Shown one piece after another: positions 16,764 through 24,471 of a stretch of DNA of 56,426 nt. Under the pieces are notes generated by a model. It saw nothing but the letters and a program-made list of their open reading frames with translations. It ran no database searches and had not been told where the DNA came from. Numbering within the stretch: the first letter of the stretch is position 1; every line of letters begins with the position of its first letter. Position numbers and translations under genes: made by a program. The stretch spans positions 1-56,426 of the forward strand of contig PGZC01000020.1 in the NCBI GenBank assembly GCA_002839995.1, written 5' to 3'. The stretch comes from Gammaproteobacteria bacterium HGW-Gammaproteobacteria-4. GTDB lineage: Bacteria > Pseudomonadota > Gammaproteobacteria > Xanthomonadales > Xanthomonadaceae.

Positions 16764-17686
16764 TGAGCGACGCGCAAGCCGCGGGTTCTTCGATACACAT
16801 CGTCGAAGTGGGCCCGCGCGACGGCCTGCAGAACGAAAAGCGGATCATCCCGGCCAGCGACAAGATCGCCCTGATCGATCGCCTGTCGGCAACCGGGCTT
16901 CGTCACATCGAGGCCACCAGTTTCGTCAGCCCGCGCTGGATACCACAACTCGCCGATGCCGCCGAGGTGTTCAGCGGCATTCGCAAAATGCCGGGCGTCA
17001 GCTACCCGGTACTGGTGCCCAATGAGCAGGGTTACGCGCGTGCGCGTGCGGTCGGCGCCGGCGAAATCGCGGTGTTCGCCGCGGCTTCGGAAGCCTTCAG
17101 CCAGCGCAACATCAATGCCTCGATCAGCGAGAGCATGGCCCGCATCGCGCCGGTGATCCAGCAGGCCAAGGCCGATGGGGTGCGCGTGCGCGGCTACGTT
17201 TCCACGGTACTGGGCTGCCCCTATCAGGGCACGGTAGCGGTGGCCGATGTGGTGCGTGTAGCGTCCCTGCTGCACACGCTGGGTTGCTACGAAATCTCGC
17301 TCGGCGACACCATCGGCGTCGGCACCCCGAACCAGGCACGCGCGATGCTGGCGGCGGTTGCGCAGGACGTGCCGATGGCGGCGCTCGCCGTACATTTTCA
17401 CGACACCCGCGGGCAGGCGCTGGCCAACATCCTCGCCTGCCTGGAACAGGGCGTGCGCACGATCGACGCCTCGGTCGCCGGCACCGGCGGCTGTCCCTAC
17501 GCGCACGGCGCCAGCGGCAATGTCGCTACCGAAGACGTGCTGTACATGCTGCACGGCATGGGCTTTGCCACCGGCGTGGACCTCGACGCGCTCGCCGTGA
17601 CCGGACGCTGGTTGTCGGCACTGCTGGGCCGAGAAAACGGCAGCAAGGTCGGCCGCGCGCTGGCCGGCCGCGCCGAAGGGCGCTAA
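16763..17686 (+). CDS. liuE: Hydroxymethylglutaryl-CoA lyase
   Basis: 307 residues, DRE-TIM barrel. EVGPRDGLQNEKRIIP near the N-terminus carries metal- and substrate-binding Asp/Arg. IEATSFVSPRWIPQLADA follows. The active-site loop GTGGCPYAHGASGN holds catalytic Cys244, where the usual signature is GLGGCPYA. It cleaves HMG-CoA to acetoacetate and acetyl-CoA, the last step of the leucine pathway. The ATG at 16763 overlaps the liuD stop by one base and sits 7 nt after GGAGG; a GTG three bases earlier is less well placed. The following gap is full of repeats. Confidence 0.94.
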   Translation: MSDAQAAGSSIHIVEVGPRDGLQNEKRIIPASDKIALIDRLSATGLRHIEATSFVSPRWIPQLADAAEVFSGIRKMPGVSYPVLVPNEQGYARARAVGAGEIAVFAAASEAFSQRNINASISESMARIAPVIQQAKADGVRVRGYVSTVLGCPYQGTVAVADVVRVASLLHTLGCYEISLGDTIGVGTPNQARAMLAAVAQDVPMAALAVHFHDTRGQALANILACLEQGVRTIDASVAGTGGCPYAHGASGNVATEDVLYMLHGMGFATGVDLDALAVTGRWLSALLGRENGSKVGRALAGRAEGR

Positions 17687-17710
17687 CGATGGTTTCAACA
17701 AGGCCTTCCC

Positions 17711-17765
17711 TTGGCGTTCTTGGCGTCTTGGCGTCTTGGCGTCTTGGCGTCTTGGCGTCTTGGCG
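17711..17765. repeat. Tandem 8-bp repeat TTGGCGTC, about seven copies
   Basis: Array of TTGGCGTC units (the first has one extra base) just after the liuE stop. It is perfect over five units, so copy number probably changes by slippage. No spacers are present. Confidence 0.9.
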
Positions 17766-18142
17766 AGAGTAGACCTCCTTTGCTCCAAAAACCGCCAATC
17801 ACGAAGTCCCTCGTCCCAGCAAGAGCAAGAGCGGATAGTCCGCAAAGAACGCGAAGGGCGCAAAAAAAACGCATCAATATGTTGGCTTTCCTTTGGGAAA
17901 CTCTGAACAACCGCCATCCGCCGTCATTGCGAGCGTTCAAGCCTTTAGCCGCGAGGCCGAAGGCCGTGGCGGGAAGCAATCCAGTGTTTTGTTTTTCCGA
18001 ATATTTCTGGATTGCCGCGTCGCTTCGCTCCTCGCAATGACAGCTTATTCAGAACTTCCTTTGCGAACTTTGCGTCCTTTGCGGACCATTTGCTTCTCAC
18101 CATATGACGGTTGAATCGGAGTTCCCTTGATGGAGAACGTGC
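17766..18142. repeat. Repeat island with facing GTCCGCAAAG ends, downstream of liuE
   Basis: This 377-bp stretch has no gene. GTCCGCAAAGAACGCGAAG at 17838-17856, continuing to GCGCAAA (17864), faces TTTGCGAACTTTGCGTCC at 18060-18077, continuing to TTTGCGGACC (18088). Between them is a second inverted pair: CGTCATTGCGAGC (17922-17934) with GAAGCAATCCAG (17972-17983), against CTGGATTGC...CTCGCAATGAC (18007-18041). The nesting resembles the islands at 26.2 and 53.0 kb. Confidence 0.8.
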
Positions 18143-18628
18143 ATGAGTGATTTTTCGATCCGCGAAATCCGCGCCGATGACGACGCTGCCGTTGCCGGAA
18201 TCATCCGCGCCGTGATGCCGGAGTTCGGCGCCGACGGCCCCGGTTTTGCGATCCACGATCCGGAAGTGGCGGCGATGAGCCAGGCCTACAACGCACCTCG
18301 CCATGTCTACTTCGTGCTCGAACACGATGGCAAGGTGATGGGCGGTGCCGGCATCGCACCGCTGGCCGGCGGCGACGATGCGGTCTGCGAACTGCGCAAG
18401 ATGTATTTCCTGCCGGCGGTTCGCGGCAAGGGCGCTGGCGCGGCGATGATGCAGCGCTGCCTGGAGGCCGCGCGCGGCTTCGGTTTCCGCCGCTGCTATC
18501 TGGAAACCCTGTACGGCATGGATGGCGCGCAGCGCCTGTACGAACGCTCCGGGTTTGCCCGTATTCCGGCGCCACTGGGCAGCACCGGCCACTTTGCCTG
18601 CGATCGCTATTACCTGCTGGATTTGTAG
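18143..18628 (+). CDS. GNAT-family N-acetyltransferase
   Basis: 161 residues. The N-terminus FSIREIRADDDAAVAGIIR is typical of the fold; the acetyl-CoA site is LRKMYFLPAVRGKGAGAAMM (R/Q-x-x-G-x-G/A type). The C-terminal part, CYLETLYGMDGAQRLYERSG, forms the usual beta-bulge and helix. The substrate is not predictable; this subgroup (LxKMYF) occurs near many different genes. Monocistronic, with the repeat island upstream and a REP pair downstream. Confidence 0.85.
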   Translation: MSDFSIREIRADDDAAVAGIIRAVMPEFGADGPGFAIHDPEVAAMSQAYNAPRHVYFVLEHDGKVMGGAGIAPLAGGDDAVCELRKMYFLPAVRGKGAGAAMMQRCLEAARGFGFRRCYLETLYGMDGAQRLYERSGFARIPAPLGSTGHFACDRYYLLDL

Positions 18629-18635
18629 GGGCTCG

Positions 18636-18705
18636 GTCGCCCACAGGGTGGGCTCCTACACATGCCCGTTGAAGCACCCCTGTAGGAGCCCACCCTGTGG
18701 GCGAC
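18636..18705. repeat. REP doublet (GTAGGAGCCCACCCTGTGGGCGAC), inverted pair
   Basis: GTCGCCCACAGGGTGGGCTC (18636-18655, continuing CTACA) is followed by its reverse complement TGTAGGAGCCCACCCTGTGG (18681-18700, continuing GCGAC). Each unit holds its own 6-bp hairpin GCCCAC/GTGGGC next to a GTAGGAGC head, the organisation of REP/BIME elements mobilised by TnpA-REP (RAYT) transposases. It sits between a plus-strand gene end and a minus-strand gene end, where a long hairpin could terminate or protect both mRNAs. Confidence 0.85.
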
Positions 18706-18770
18706 AACGCCTTCGCGTCGCCGCTACACGCCTCCCTTGGCCGGTCGCCAAGCGGGTTCCTCGAGATGCC

Positions 18771-20546
18771 TCAAATCACATCGAACGGATAACTGCCGCG
18801 CTCCAGGATGAAGCCGGCCAGCGCATCCATGCGCGCGTCGGGATTGACCGGCAGGCTGCGCACATTGCGCGCCATGCGCGCGCGCGCCTGACGGGTGAAA
18901 ATATCGGCAATGGCCAGCGCCTGCGCTGCCGCTTCGTGGCCTTCACGCTGCAAGCTGTCGGCACGCGAGAGCACGCACAGGCCGACGAACAGATCAATGG
19001 CGATATCCGCCACCCGCTTCAACGCATATTGCTGGTCGGCGATCGACTTGCCGTGCTTGCGCAACAGGCCGTCGGCGGCCTTGGACAGGGCCACCGTGTA
19101 TTTTTCATAGGTTGCGGCCGCCTTGCGCAATGCCGGGTGCAGGTCGCGCGCGATGGTGTCGGTGCCGACGCCGGTGGTCTCCTTCAGGCGCCGCGCCGCA
19201 TAACCGCTGAGCACACCAAAGCCCTTGATCGGGTTGTTGAAGATGTCGTTGGCGGCATGGCGCAACTCGCTCAGGCTGGCGCCGACATCCTTGAGCCCCG
19301 ACAGCGCGATGTACAGCCGCAAAATCTCGTTGGTGCCCTCGAAGATCGGCAGGATGCGGGCATCGCGCACCACCTGCTCGTACGGGAACTCGCGCATGTA
19401 GCCGTTGCCGGCGGCAATTTGCAGTGCTTCATAGGCGGCGCGCTGGATCGCATCGCTGGCGAATACCTTGCTGATCGCCGCTTCCACCGAGTAGTCGACA
19501 CAGCCCGAGTCGATGTAGTGAGCCACCATCCACACCGTGCTCTCGGCGGCAAAACAATCCACCGTCATCTGCGCGATCTTTTCGCGCACCAGCCCGAACT
19601 CGGCAATCGGCCGCTCGAACTGCTTGCGATCCCAGGCCTGCGCGCTGGCCAGCTTGATCAGCGATTTCATGCCGCCGACCGAACCACCGCCGAGGCCGGT
19701 GCGGCCGTTGTTGAGGATCGCCATCGCCACCTTGAAACCTTTGCCGACCTCGCCCAGCACGTTTTCCGCCGGCACCCGCACATCGCTGAAAGCGACCGTG
19801 GTGGTGGACGAGGCACGGATGCCCATCTTGTCCTCGTGCGGGCCATGGCTGACACCCGGCCACGCGGCTTCCACCACAAACGCCGTCATCCGGCCCTCGG
19901 GGCCATCGGTGCGCGCGAACACGGTGTACAGATCGGCAATGCCGCCGTTGGTGATCCAGATTTTTTCGCCGGACAGCGTCCAACTGCCGTCATCGTTGCG
20001 TACTGCCTTGGTGCGGATCGAGGCCGCATCGGAACCGGCACCGGCTTCGGTGAGACAGAATGCGGCGATCATCTCGCCACTGGCCAGACGCGGCAGGTAG
20101 CGCGCCTTTTGCTCGTCGCTGCCGAACAGCAGCACACCTTTCATGCCGATCGAACTGTGCGCGCCGATGGTCAGCGACACCGAACTGTCGTGACCGCTGG
20201 TTTGGGTCAGCACCCGCGCGTAGGCCGCGTTCGACAATTCCAGGCCGCCGAATTCCTCGGGGATGATCAGCCCGAACAAACCCATGTCGCGCAGTGCCTG
20301 GATGAACTCCTTCGGTTGCCCGGCATCGCGATCCCAGCGCCGGAAGTCCTCGCGCTTTTCGCCGAGAAAGTCGTCGATGGCATCCACCATCGCACCCAGC
20401 ATTTCCCGGTCGCGCTCGCGCATGCGCGGGTACGGAAACAGGTTCTGTTCCAGAATCTCGCCGAAAAACAGGTTCTTGGCAGCGCTGCGATCGCGCAACA
20501 GGGCATCGGCGGTCGCGGGGACATCCACGGCATTGGCGGCGCTCAC
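18771..20546 (-). CDS. Acyl-CoA dehydrogenase, VLCAD/ACAD9-like
   Basis: 591 residues. The acyl-CoA dehydrogenase core has LTEAGAGSDAASIRTKA (FAD/substrate), WITNGGIADLYTVFART, and the C-terminal helical domain with GNGYMREFPYEQVVRDARIL followed by FEGTNEILRL, which in very-long-chain enzymes carries the catalytic Glu. A C-terminal extension of about 180 residues beyond the core, as in VLCAD/ACAD9, suggests a long-chain substrate rather than isovaleryl-CoA, despite the nearby liu genes. Divergent from the SDR gene across 130 bp. Confidence 0.9.
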   Translation of the reverse strand: MSAANAVDVPATADALLRDRSAAKNLFFGEILEQNLFPYPRMRERDREMLGAMVDAIDDFLGEKREDFRRWDRDAGQPKEFIQALRDMGLFGLIIPEEFGGLELSNAAYARVLTQTSGHDSSVSLTIGAHSSIGMKGVLLFGSDEQKARYLPRLASGEMIAAFCLTEAGAGSDAASIRTKAVRNDDGSWTLSGEKIWITNGGIADLYTVFARTDGPEGRMTAFVVEAAWPGVSHGPHEDKMGIRASSTTTVAFSDVRVPAENVLGEVGKGFKVAMAILNNGRTGLGGGSVGGMKSLIKLASAQAWDRKQFERPIAEFGLVREKIAQMTVDCFAAESTVWMVAHYIDSGCVDYSVEAAISKVFASDAIQRAAYEALQIAAGNGYMREFPYEQVVRDARILPIFEGTNEILRLYIALSGLKDVGASLSELRHAANDIFNNPIKGFGVLSGYAARRLKETTGVGTDTIARDLHPALRKAAATYEKYTVALSKAADGLLRKHGKSIADQQYALKRVADIAIDLFVGLCVLSRADSLQREGHEAAAQALAIADIFTRQARARMARNVRSLPVNPDARMDALAGFILERGSYPFDVI

Positions 20547-20676
20547 AGCAGGCTCCTCGGCTTGATCATCAGGATTTCAGTTTCCGCGCTCGCGAGACCC
20601 TTGGCAAGCAACGATCACGCATCGGTTCCGGGTTAAAATCGGCGCCCAGGCCTCGTCGTCAACTCCCGGATACCCC

Positions 20677-21447
20677 ATGGAACTTGCACACACCCGCGCC
20701 GTCATCACTGGCGGCGTTTCCGGCCTCGGCCTTGCCGTTGCCCAGCACCTCGTCGCCAACGGCGGCAAGGTCGCCCTGTTCGATATCAACGACGAAAAAG
20801 CCGCCAGCGCGATCGCCGAACTCGGCGCCGACAAGGCGGTTTATCTGCGCACCGATGTCGGTAATGAAACCCAGGTCGCGGAAAACATGGCGCAGGCGCG
20901 CGCCTTCCTGGGTGGTCTGAACGTCGCGATGAACTGTGCCGGCGTGCTCGGCCCGGGCCGGGTGCTGGGCAAGGACGGCCCGATGCCGCTGGTCACGTTC
21001 CAGAACACGGTAATGATCAATCTGGTCGGCAGTTTCAACGTCGCCAAGGCGGCGGCGCAGGCGATGCAGGACAACGCGCCCGGCGACGACGGCGAGCGCG
21101 GCGTGATCATCAACACCGCCTCGATCGCCGCGTTCGAGGGCCAGATCGGCCAGGCCGCGTACTCGGCATCGAAAGGCGGCGTGGTCGGCATGACCCTGCC
21201 GATGGCGCGCGAACTGGCGCGCTTCGGCATTCGCGTGATGACCATCGCACCCGGCATATTCTGGACCCCGATGGTGGATATGATGCCGCCACCGGTGCAG
21301 GAGTCGCTGGCCGCCTCGATCCCGTTCCCGTCGCGGCTGGGCAAGGCCGAGGAGTTCGCGCAAACCGTTGCCTTCATCCTCGGCAACCGCTACCTCAACG
21401 GCGAAACCATCCGCCTCGATGGGGCGGTTCGCCTGTCGCCGAAATGA
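20677..21447 (+). CDS. SDR dehydrogenase, 3-hydroxyacyl-CoA dehydrogenase type 2-like
   Basis: 256 residues, classical short-chain dehydrogenase: NAD site TGGVSGLG near the N-terminus, NCAG in the middle, catalytic Ser ([10 protein letters not shown]) and YSASK. The PGIFWTPM and [14 protein letters not shown] segments match the HSD17B10/type-2 3-hydroxyacyl-CoA dehydrogenase group, which oxidises short or branched 3-hydroxyacyl-CoA. Together with the divergent acyl-CoA dehydrogenase it forms a likely beta-oxidation pair. A -10-like TAAAAT lies at 20634-20639. efpL follows 43 bp later. Confidence 0.88.
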   Translation: MELAHTRAVITGGVSGLGLAVAQHLVANGGKVALFDINDEKAASAIAELGADKAVYLRTDVGNETQVAENMAQARAFLGGLNVAMNCAGVLGPGRVLGKDGPMPLVTFQNTVMINLVGSFNVAKAAAQAMQDNAPGDDGERGVIINTASIAAFEGQIGQAAYSASKGGVVGMTLPMARELARFGIRVMTIAPGIFWTPMVDMMPPPVQESLAASIPFPSRLGKAEEFAQTVAFILGNRYLNGETIRLDGAVRLSPK

Positions 21448-21490
21448 GCACGTCTCCTTCCTCAAACCCAATCCCCGAGTCCCAGCCCAC

Positions 21491-22054
21491 ATGAAAGCGT
21501 CCGAAATCAAGAAAGGCAACGTGATCGAACACAATGGCACCGTCTACCAGGTGCGCGACATCGAGCGCAGCTCGCCGCAAGGCCGCGGCGGCAATGTCAC
21601 CTTCCGCTTCACGATGTATTCGGTGCCCGGCGGCCAGAAATTCGACCTGTCGCTGCGTGCCGAGGACGAACTCAAGGAAGTCGATCTGCTGCGCCGCGCG
21701 GCGTCATTTTCCTACAAGGATGGCGAGGCGTTCGTGTTTCTCGACAGCGAGGACTTCACCCCGTATCAGCTCGACGCCGACGTGGTCGGCGATCTGGCCG
21801 GCTACATCAGCGACGGCCTGGACGACTGCTACGTGCAGGTGATCGACGACATGCCGGTGGCGGTGCAGTTGCCGGCCAGCGTGGTGCTGCAAGTGGTCGA
21901 TACCGCCCCCGAACTCAAGGGCGCCACGGCCACCAAGCGTCCGAAACCGGCCACGCTGAACACCGGCATCGAGATCATGGTGCCCGAGTACGTCAGCAAC
22001 GGCGAGAAGATCTGGGTGAGCACGGTGACCGGCGAATTTGGCGGCAGAGCCTGA
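21491..22054 (+). CDS. efpL: Elongation factor P-like protein EfpL (YeiP)
   Basis: 187 residues, three OB-like domains of the EF-P family. The tip loop reads SSPQGRGGN, with Arg32 where EF-P has its modified Lys, as in E. coli YeiP/Efp[11 protein letters not shown] and the C-terminal [20 protein letters not shown] match YeiP. EfpL relieves ribosome pausing at proline-containing and some other motifs without needing lysylation. The start at 21491 aligns with YeiP. It lies close behind the SDR gene and may share its mRNA. A REP doublet follows. Confidence 0.92.
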   Translation: MKASEIKKGNVIEHNGTVYQVRDIERSSPQGRGGNVTFRFTMYSVPGGQKFDLSLRAEDELKEVDLLRRAASFSYKDGEAFVFLDSEDFTPYQLDADVVGDLAGYISDGLDDCYVQVIDDMPVAVQLPASVVLQVVDTAPELKGATATKRPKPATLNTGIEIMVPEYVSNGEKIWVSTVTGEFGGRA

Positions 22055-22071
22055 GGAGCGGTGTTGCGTCT

Positions 22072-22141
22072 GTCGCCCACAGGGTGGGCTCCTACAGGCG
22101 AGCGTTGCAGCACGTTTGCAGGAGCCCACCCTGTGGGCGAC
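22072..22141. repeat. REP doublet, second inverted pair
   Basis: GTCGCCCACAGGGTGGGCTC (22072-22091) faces TGCAGGAGCCCACCCTGTGG (22117-22136), each extended by five more matching bases. The spacing (20 bp) and orientation equal those of the pair at 18636-18705. Again it lies between convergent genes (efpL and the Nudix gene). Confidence 0.85.
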
Positions 22142-22168
22142 ATGCGACGAGGCGTGGAACCGCTTCGG

Positions 22169-22741
22169 TCAATTCGCGCCCGCCGCACGCCCGGCCAGCC
22201 ACCGCCTTGCCATGCGCCGCATCGATTCCTCGGCGTCCGCGTCGGCCGCAATCGCATCGATCCGCCGCCATGCCAACGCATGCGATTCATCGCTGACCAC
22301 AAAGGTCTCGTCGGCCCCGGCACGCACCACGAAACGCACGTCGTAATGCCAATGCTCCGGTTCGTTGCCGCGTGCCGGAATGCGATGCCGGTCGATATCG
22401 AAAATCCGTGGCTCCACCCGCAGCGCGCCCAAGCCCGATTCCTCTTGTGCCTCGCGCAAGGCCACCTGTGCCAGATCGGGATCGCCATCGGCATGCCCAC
22501 CCAATTGCAACCAGCGCTCCAACTTGCGGTGATGGGTCAACAGCACCCGCTCGCCATCGCGCGCCACCAGCCAGGCGGAGCCGGTGAAATGTCCCGGTGG
22601 ATGCCAGCGTTGAAACACGTCGGGCGATGACGCAAGAAATGCACTGAACCGCGCGACCTGCTCCGCGCGCTGCGGCGATGCGATGCGATGGGCCTGCAAT
22701 GCGCCGGCAAGGTCAAAGTGAATTGCTTGATACGTATCCAT
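22169..22741 (-). CDS. NUDIX hydrolase
   Basis: 190 residues. The Nudix box begins GGHADGDPDLAQVALREAQE and ends ESGL, giving G-x5-E replaced by GGHADGD-P at the start and REAQEESG with the metal-binding glutamates intact. Upstream WLQLGG and downstream IFDIDRHRIPARGNEPEHWH are typical of a subgroup found widely in proteobacteria. The substrate is unknown. The ATG at 22741 (MDTYQAIHF) is preferred to one 12 codons upstream. Divergent from the antiporter gene. Confidence 0.85.
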   Translation of the reverse strand: MDTYQAIHFDLAGALQAHRIASPQRAEQVARFSAFLASSPDVFQRWHPPGHFTGSAWLVARDGERVLLTHHRKLERWLQLGGHADGDPDLAQVALREAQEESGLGALRVEPRIFDIDRHRIPARGNEPEHWHYDVRFVVRAGADETFVVSDESHALAWRRIDAIAADADAEESMRRMARRWLAGRAAGAN

Positions 22742-22865
22742 CGGCAAAGCATAGCCGGCTCCAGTCGCAATGCACATGGCTGAATACGTGAGAGCGAATC
22801 ATCGAGTACTGCCGGAATCGTTACGAGGCGGTTACACTCGCCCGATTGCCAACGGAACCGACCCG

Positions 22866-24368
22866 ATGACCGAACCCGCCGTTGCCCGCGAACCTTCACT
22901 GGCGCAGGCGTTATTTCCGCTGCTGGCATTGATCGTGATGCTGTCGTTGTCGGTGTTCCTGTACGGCGACAACTCGTCCTACGGTGCCAACCAGATCGCC
23001 CTGCTGCTGGCCGGCGGTATCGCCGCCCTGGTCGGAATCCGTAACGGACTGCGTTGGGATGACGTGCAGCAGGCCATCGTGCATGGCGTTTCACTTTCCA
23101 CCGGCGCCCTGTTCATCCTGCTCGCGGTCGGTTCGTTGATCGGCGCCTGGATACTCAGCGGCACCGTGCCAACCCTGATCGTTTACGGCATGCAGTTGAT
23201 GAATCCAGCGTGGTTCTATCCAGCCACCTGCCTTATCTGCGCACTGGTGGCGCTCGCCATCGGCAGTTCATGGACGGTCGCCGGCACCCTGGGCGTGGCG
23301 TTGATGGGCGTGGCGCACGGGCTTGGCCTGTCGCCGGAAATCACCGCCGGCGCGATCATCTCCGGCGCCTATTTCGGCGACAAGATGTCGCCCTTGTCCG
23401 ACACCACCAATCTGGCTCCGGCGGCTGCCGGCAGCGAGTTGTTCGCCCACATCCGGCACATGACCTGGAGCACGGTCCCCAGCATCAGCGTAGCGTTGCT
23501 CGGCTTTACCCTCATCGGCCTCGGCGCGCATCCCCAGGCGCTGGATACTGAAGCCGGGCTGGGTTCGCTGTCGCATCTCATCCAGGGCCAGTTCGCGATC
23601 GGCCCGCACCTGCTGATTCCGCTGCTGGTGGTATTTGTGCTGGCGATACGCAAGTTTCCGGCCTACCCCACCATCCTGATCGGCGCGCTGCTGGGCGCCG
23701 TGTTCGCGGTGCTGTTTCAACCGGACGTGGTAGTCGAGCTGGCCGGCAACGATGCCCTGTCGCGGCCGATGGCGCTGCTGTCCGGCGCGTGGAAATCGCT
23801 GTTCGACGGCTACAAGTCGGCTACCGGCAACGCTGCCGTGGATGACCTGCTCTCACGCGGAGGCATGGTCAGCATGCTCAATACGGTATGGCTGATCATC
23901 TGCGCCATGGCCTTCGGCGCGGTGATGGAAAAGGCCGGCCTGCTCGAGCGCCTGATCCGCGGCGTGCTGGCTACCGCGCATTCCACCGGCGCCCTGATTA
24001 CCGCCACCCTGGCGACCTCGTTCGGCACCAATGTCGTTGCCGCAGACCAATACATCGCGATCGTCGTGCCGGGCCGCATCTATCGTTCCGAATATGCCAA
24101 GAGGGGGCTGGCGCCGGTCAACCTGTCGCGGGCACTGGAAGACACCGGCACCATCACCTCGCCCCTGATCCCCTGGAACACCTGCGGCGCCTACATGGCG
24201 GCCACCCTCGGCGTGGCGACAATGGATTACGCGCCCTATGCGTTGTTCAACCTGGCCAACCCGTTGATCGCTGCGGCGATGGCCTACGCCGGATTCAAGG
24301 TGCTGCGCATCACGCCAAGCGGTGAACTGGCGCGGCGCGGTGAGGAGCCGATACAGGCACCGCAATGA
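22866..24368 (+). CDS. NhaC-family Na+/H+ antiporter
   Basis: 500 residues with about a dozen hydrophobic segments. Family hallmarks are SSWTVAGTLGVALMGVAHGLG and ISGAYFGDKMSPLSDTTNLA in the first half. A pseudo-symmetric second half has ATSFGTNVVAADQYIAIVVPG and ALEDTGTITSPLIPWNTCGA. The conserved Asp/Thr/Asn residues in these unwound helices carry the ion path. Members exchange Na+ (or organic substrate pairs such as malate/lactate) for H+; the exact substrate is not readable. The ATG at 22866 was chosen because upstream codons lack hydrophobic or family similarity. Confidence 0.88.
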   Translation: MTEPAVAREPSLAQALFPLLALIVMLSLSVFLYGDNSSYGANQIALLLAGGIAALVGIRNGLRWDDVQQAIVHGVSLSTGALFILLAVGSLIGAWILSGTVPTLIVYGMQLMNPAWFYPATCLICALVALAIGSSWTVAGTLGVALMGVAHGLGLSPEITAGAIISGAYFGDKMSPLSDTTNLAPAAAGSELFAHIRHMTWSTVPSISVALLGFTLIGLGAHPQALDTEAGLGSLSHLIQGQFAIGPHLLIPLLVVFVLAIRKFPAYPTILIGALLGAVFAVLFQPDVVVELAGNDALSRPMALLSGAWKSLFDGYKSATGNAAVDDLLSRGGMVSMLNTVWLIICAMAFGAVMEKAGLLERLIRGVLATAHSTGALITATLATSFGTNVVAADQYIAIVVPGRIYRSEYAKRGLAPVNLSRALEDTGTITSPLIPWNTCGAYMAATLGVATMDYAPYALFNLANPLIAAAMAYAGFKVLRITPSGELARRGEEPIQAPQ

Positions 24369-24471
24369 AAGCTTGTGCCTGATCGGTGCGCGGGATAAGT
24401 TAGGCCGCCATCCAGCCCAATCCAATGACCGCCACACCATGTCTGTGGCGACACCACTCAAGGGGAGAATC

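Noticed and set aside
17711-17765. TTGGCGTC array considered as a transcription terminator or protein-coding repeat
   Set aside because: No self-complementary stem, and no ORF with a plausible start uses it.
18771-20546. Acyl-CoA dehydrogenase as the missing isovaleryl-CoA dehydrogenase (liuA)
   Set aside because: At 591 residues with a long C-terminal extension it fits VLCAD/ACAD9, not the roughly 390-residue isovaleryl-CoA dehydrogenase.
24369-24471. Riboswitch upstream of the amino acid permease
   Set aside because: Only one 6-bp hairpin (GCCACA/TGTGGC) is visible, and the 103-bp leader lacks recognisable aptamer elements.
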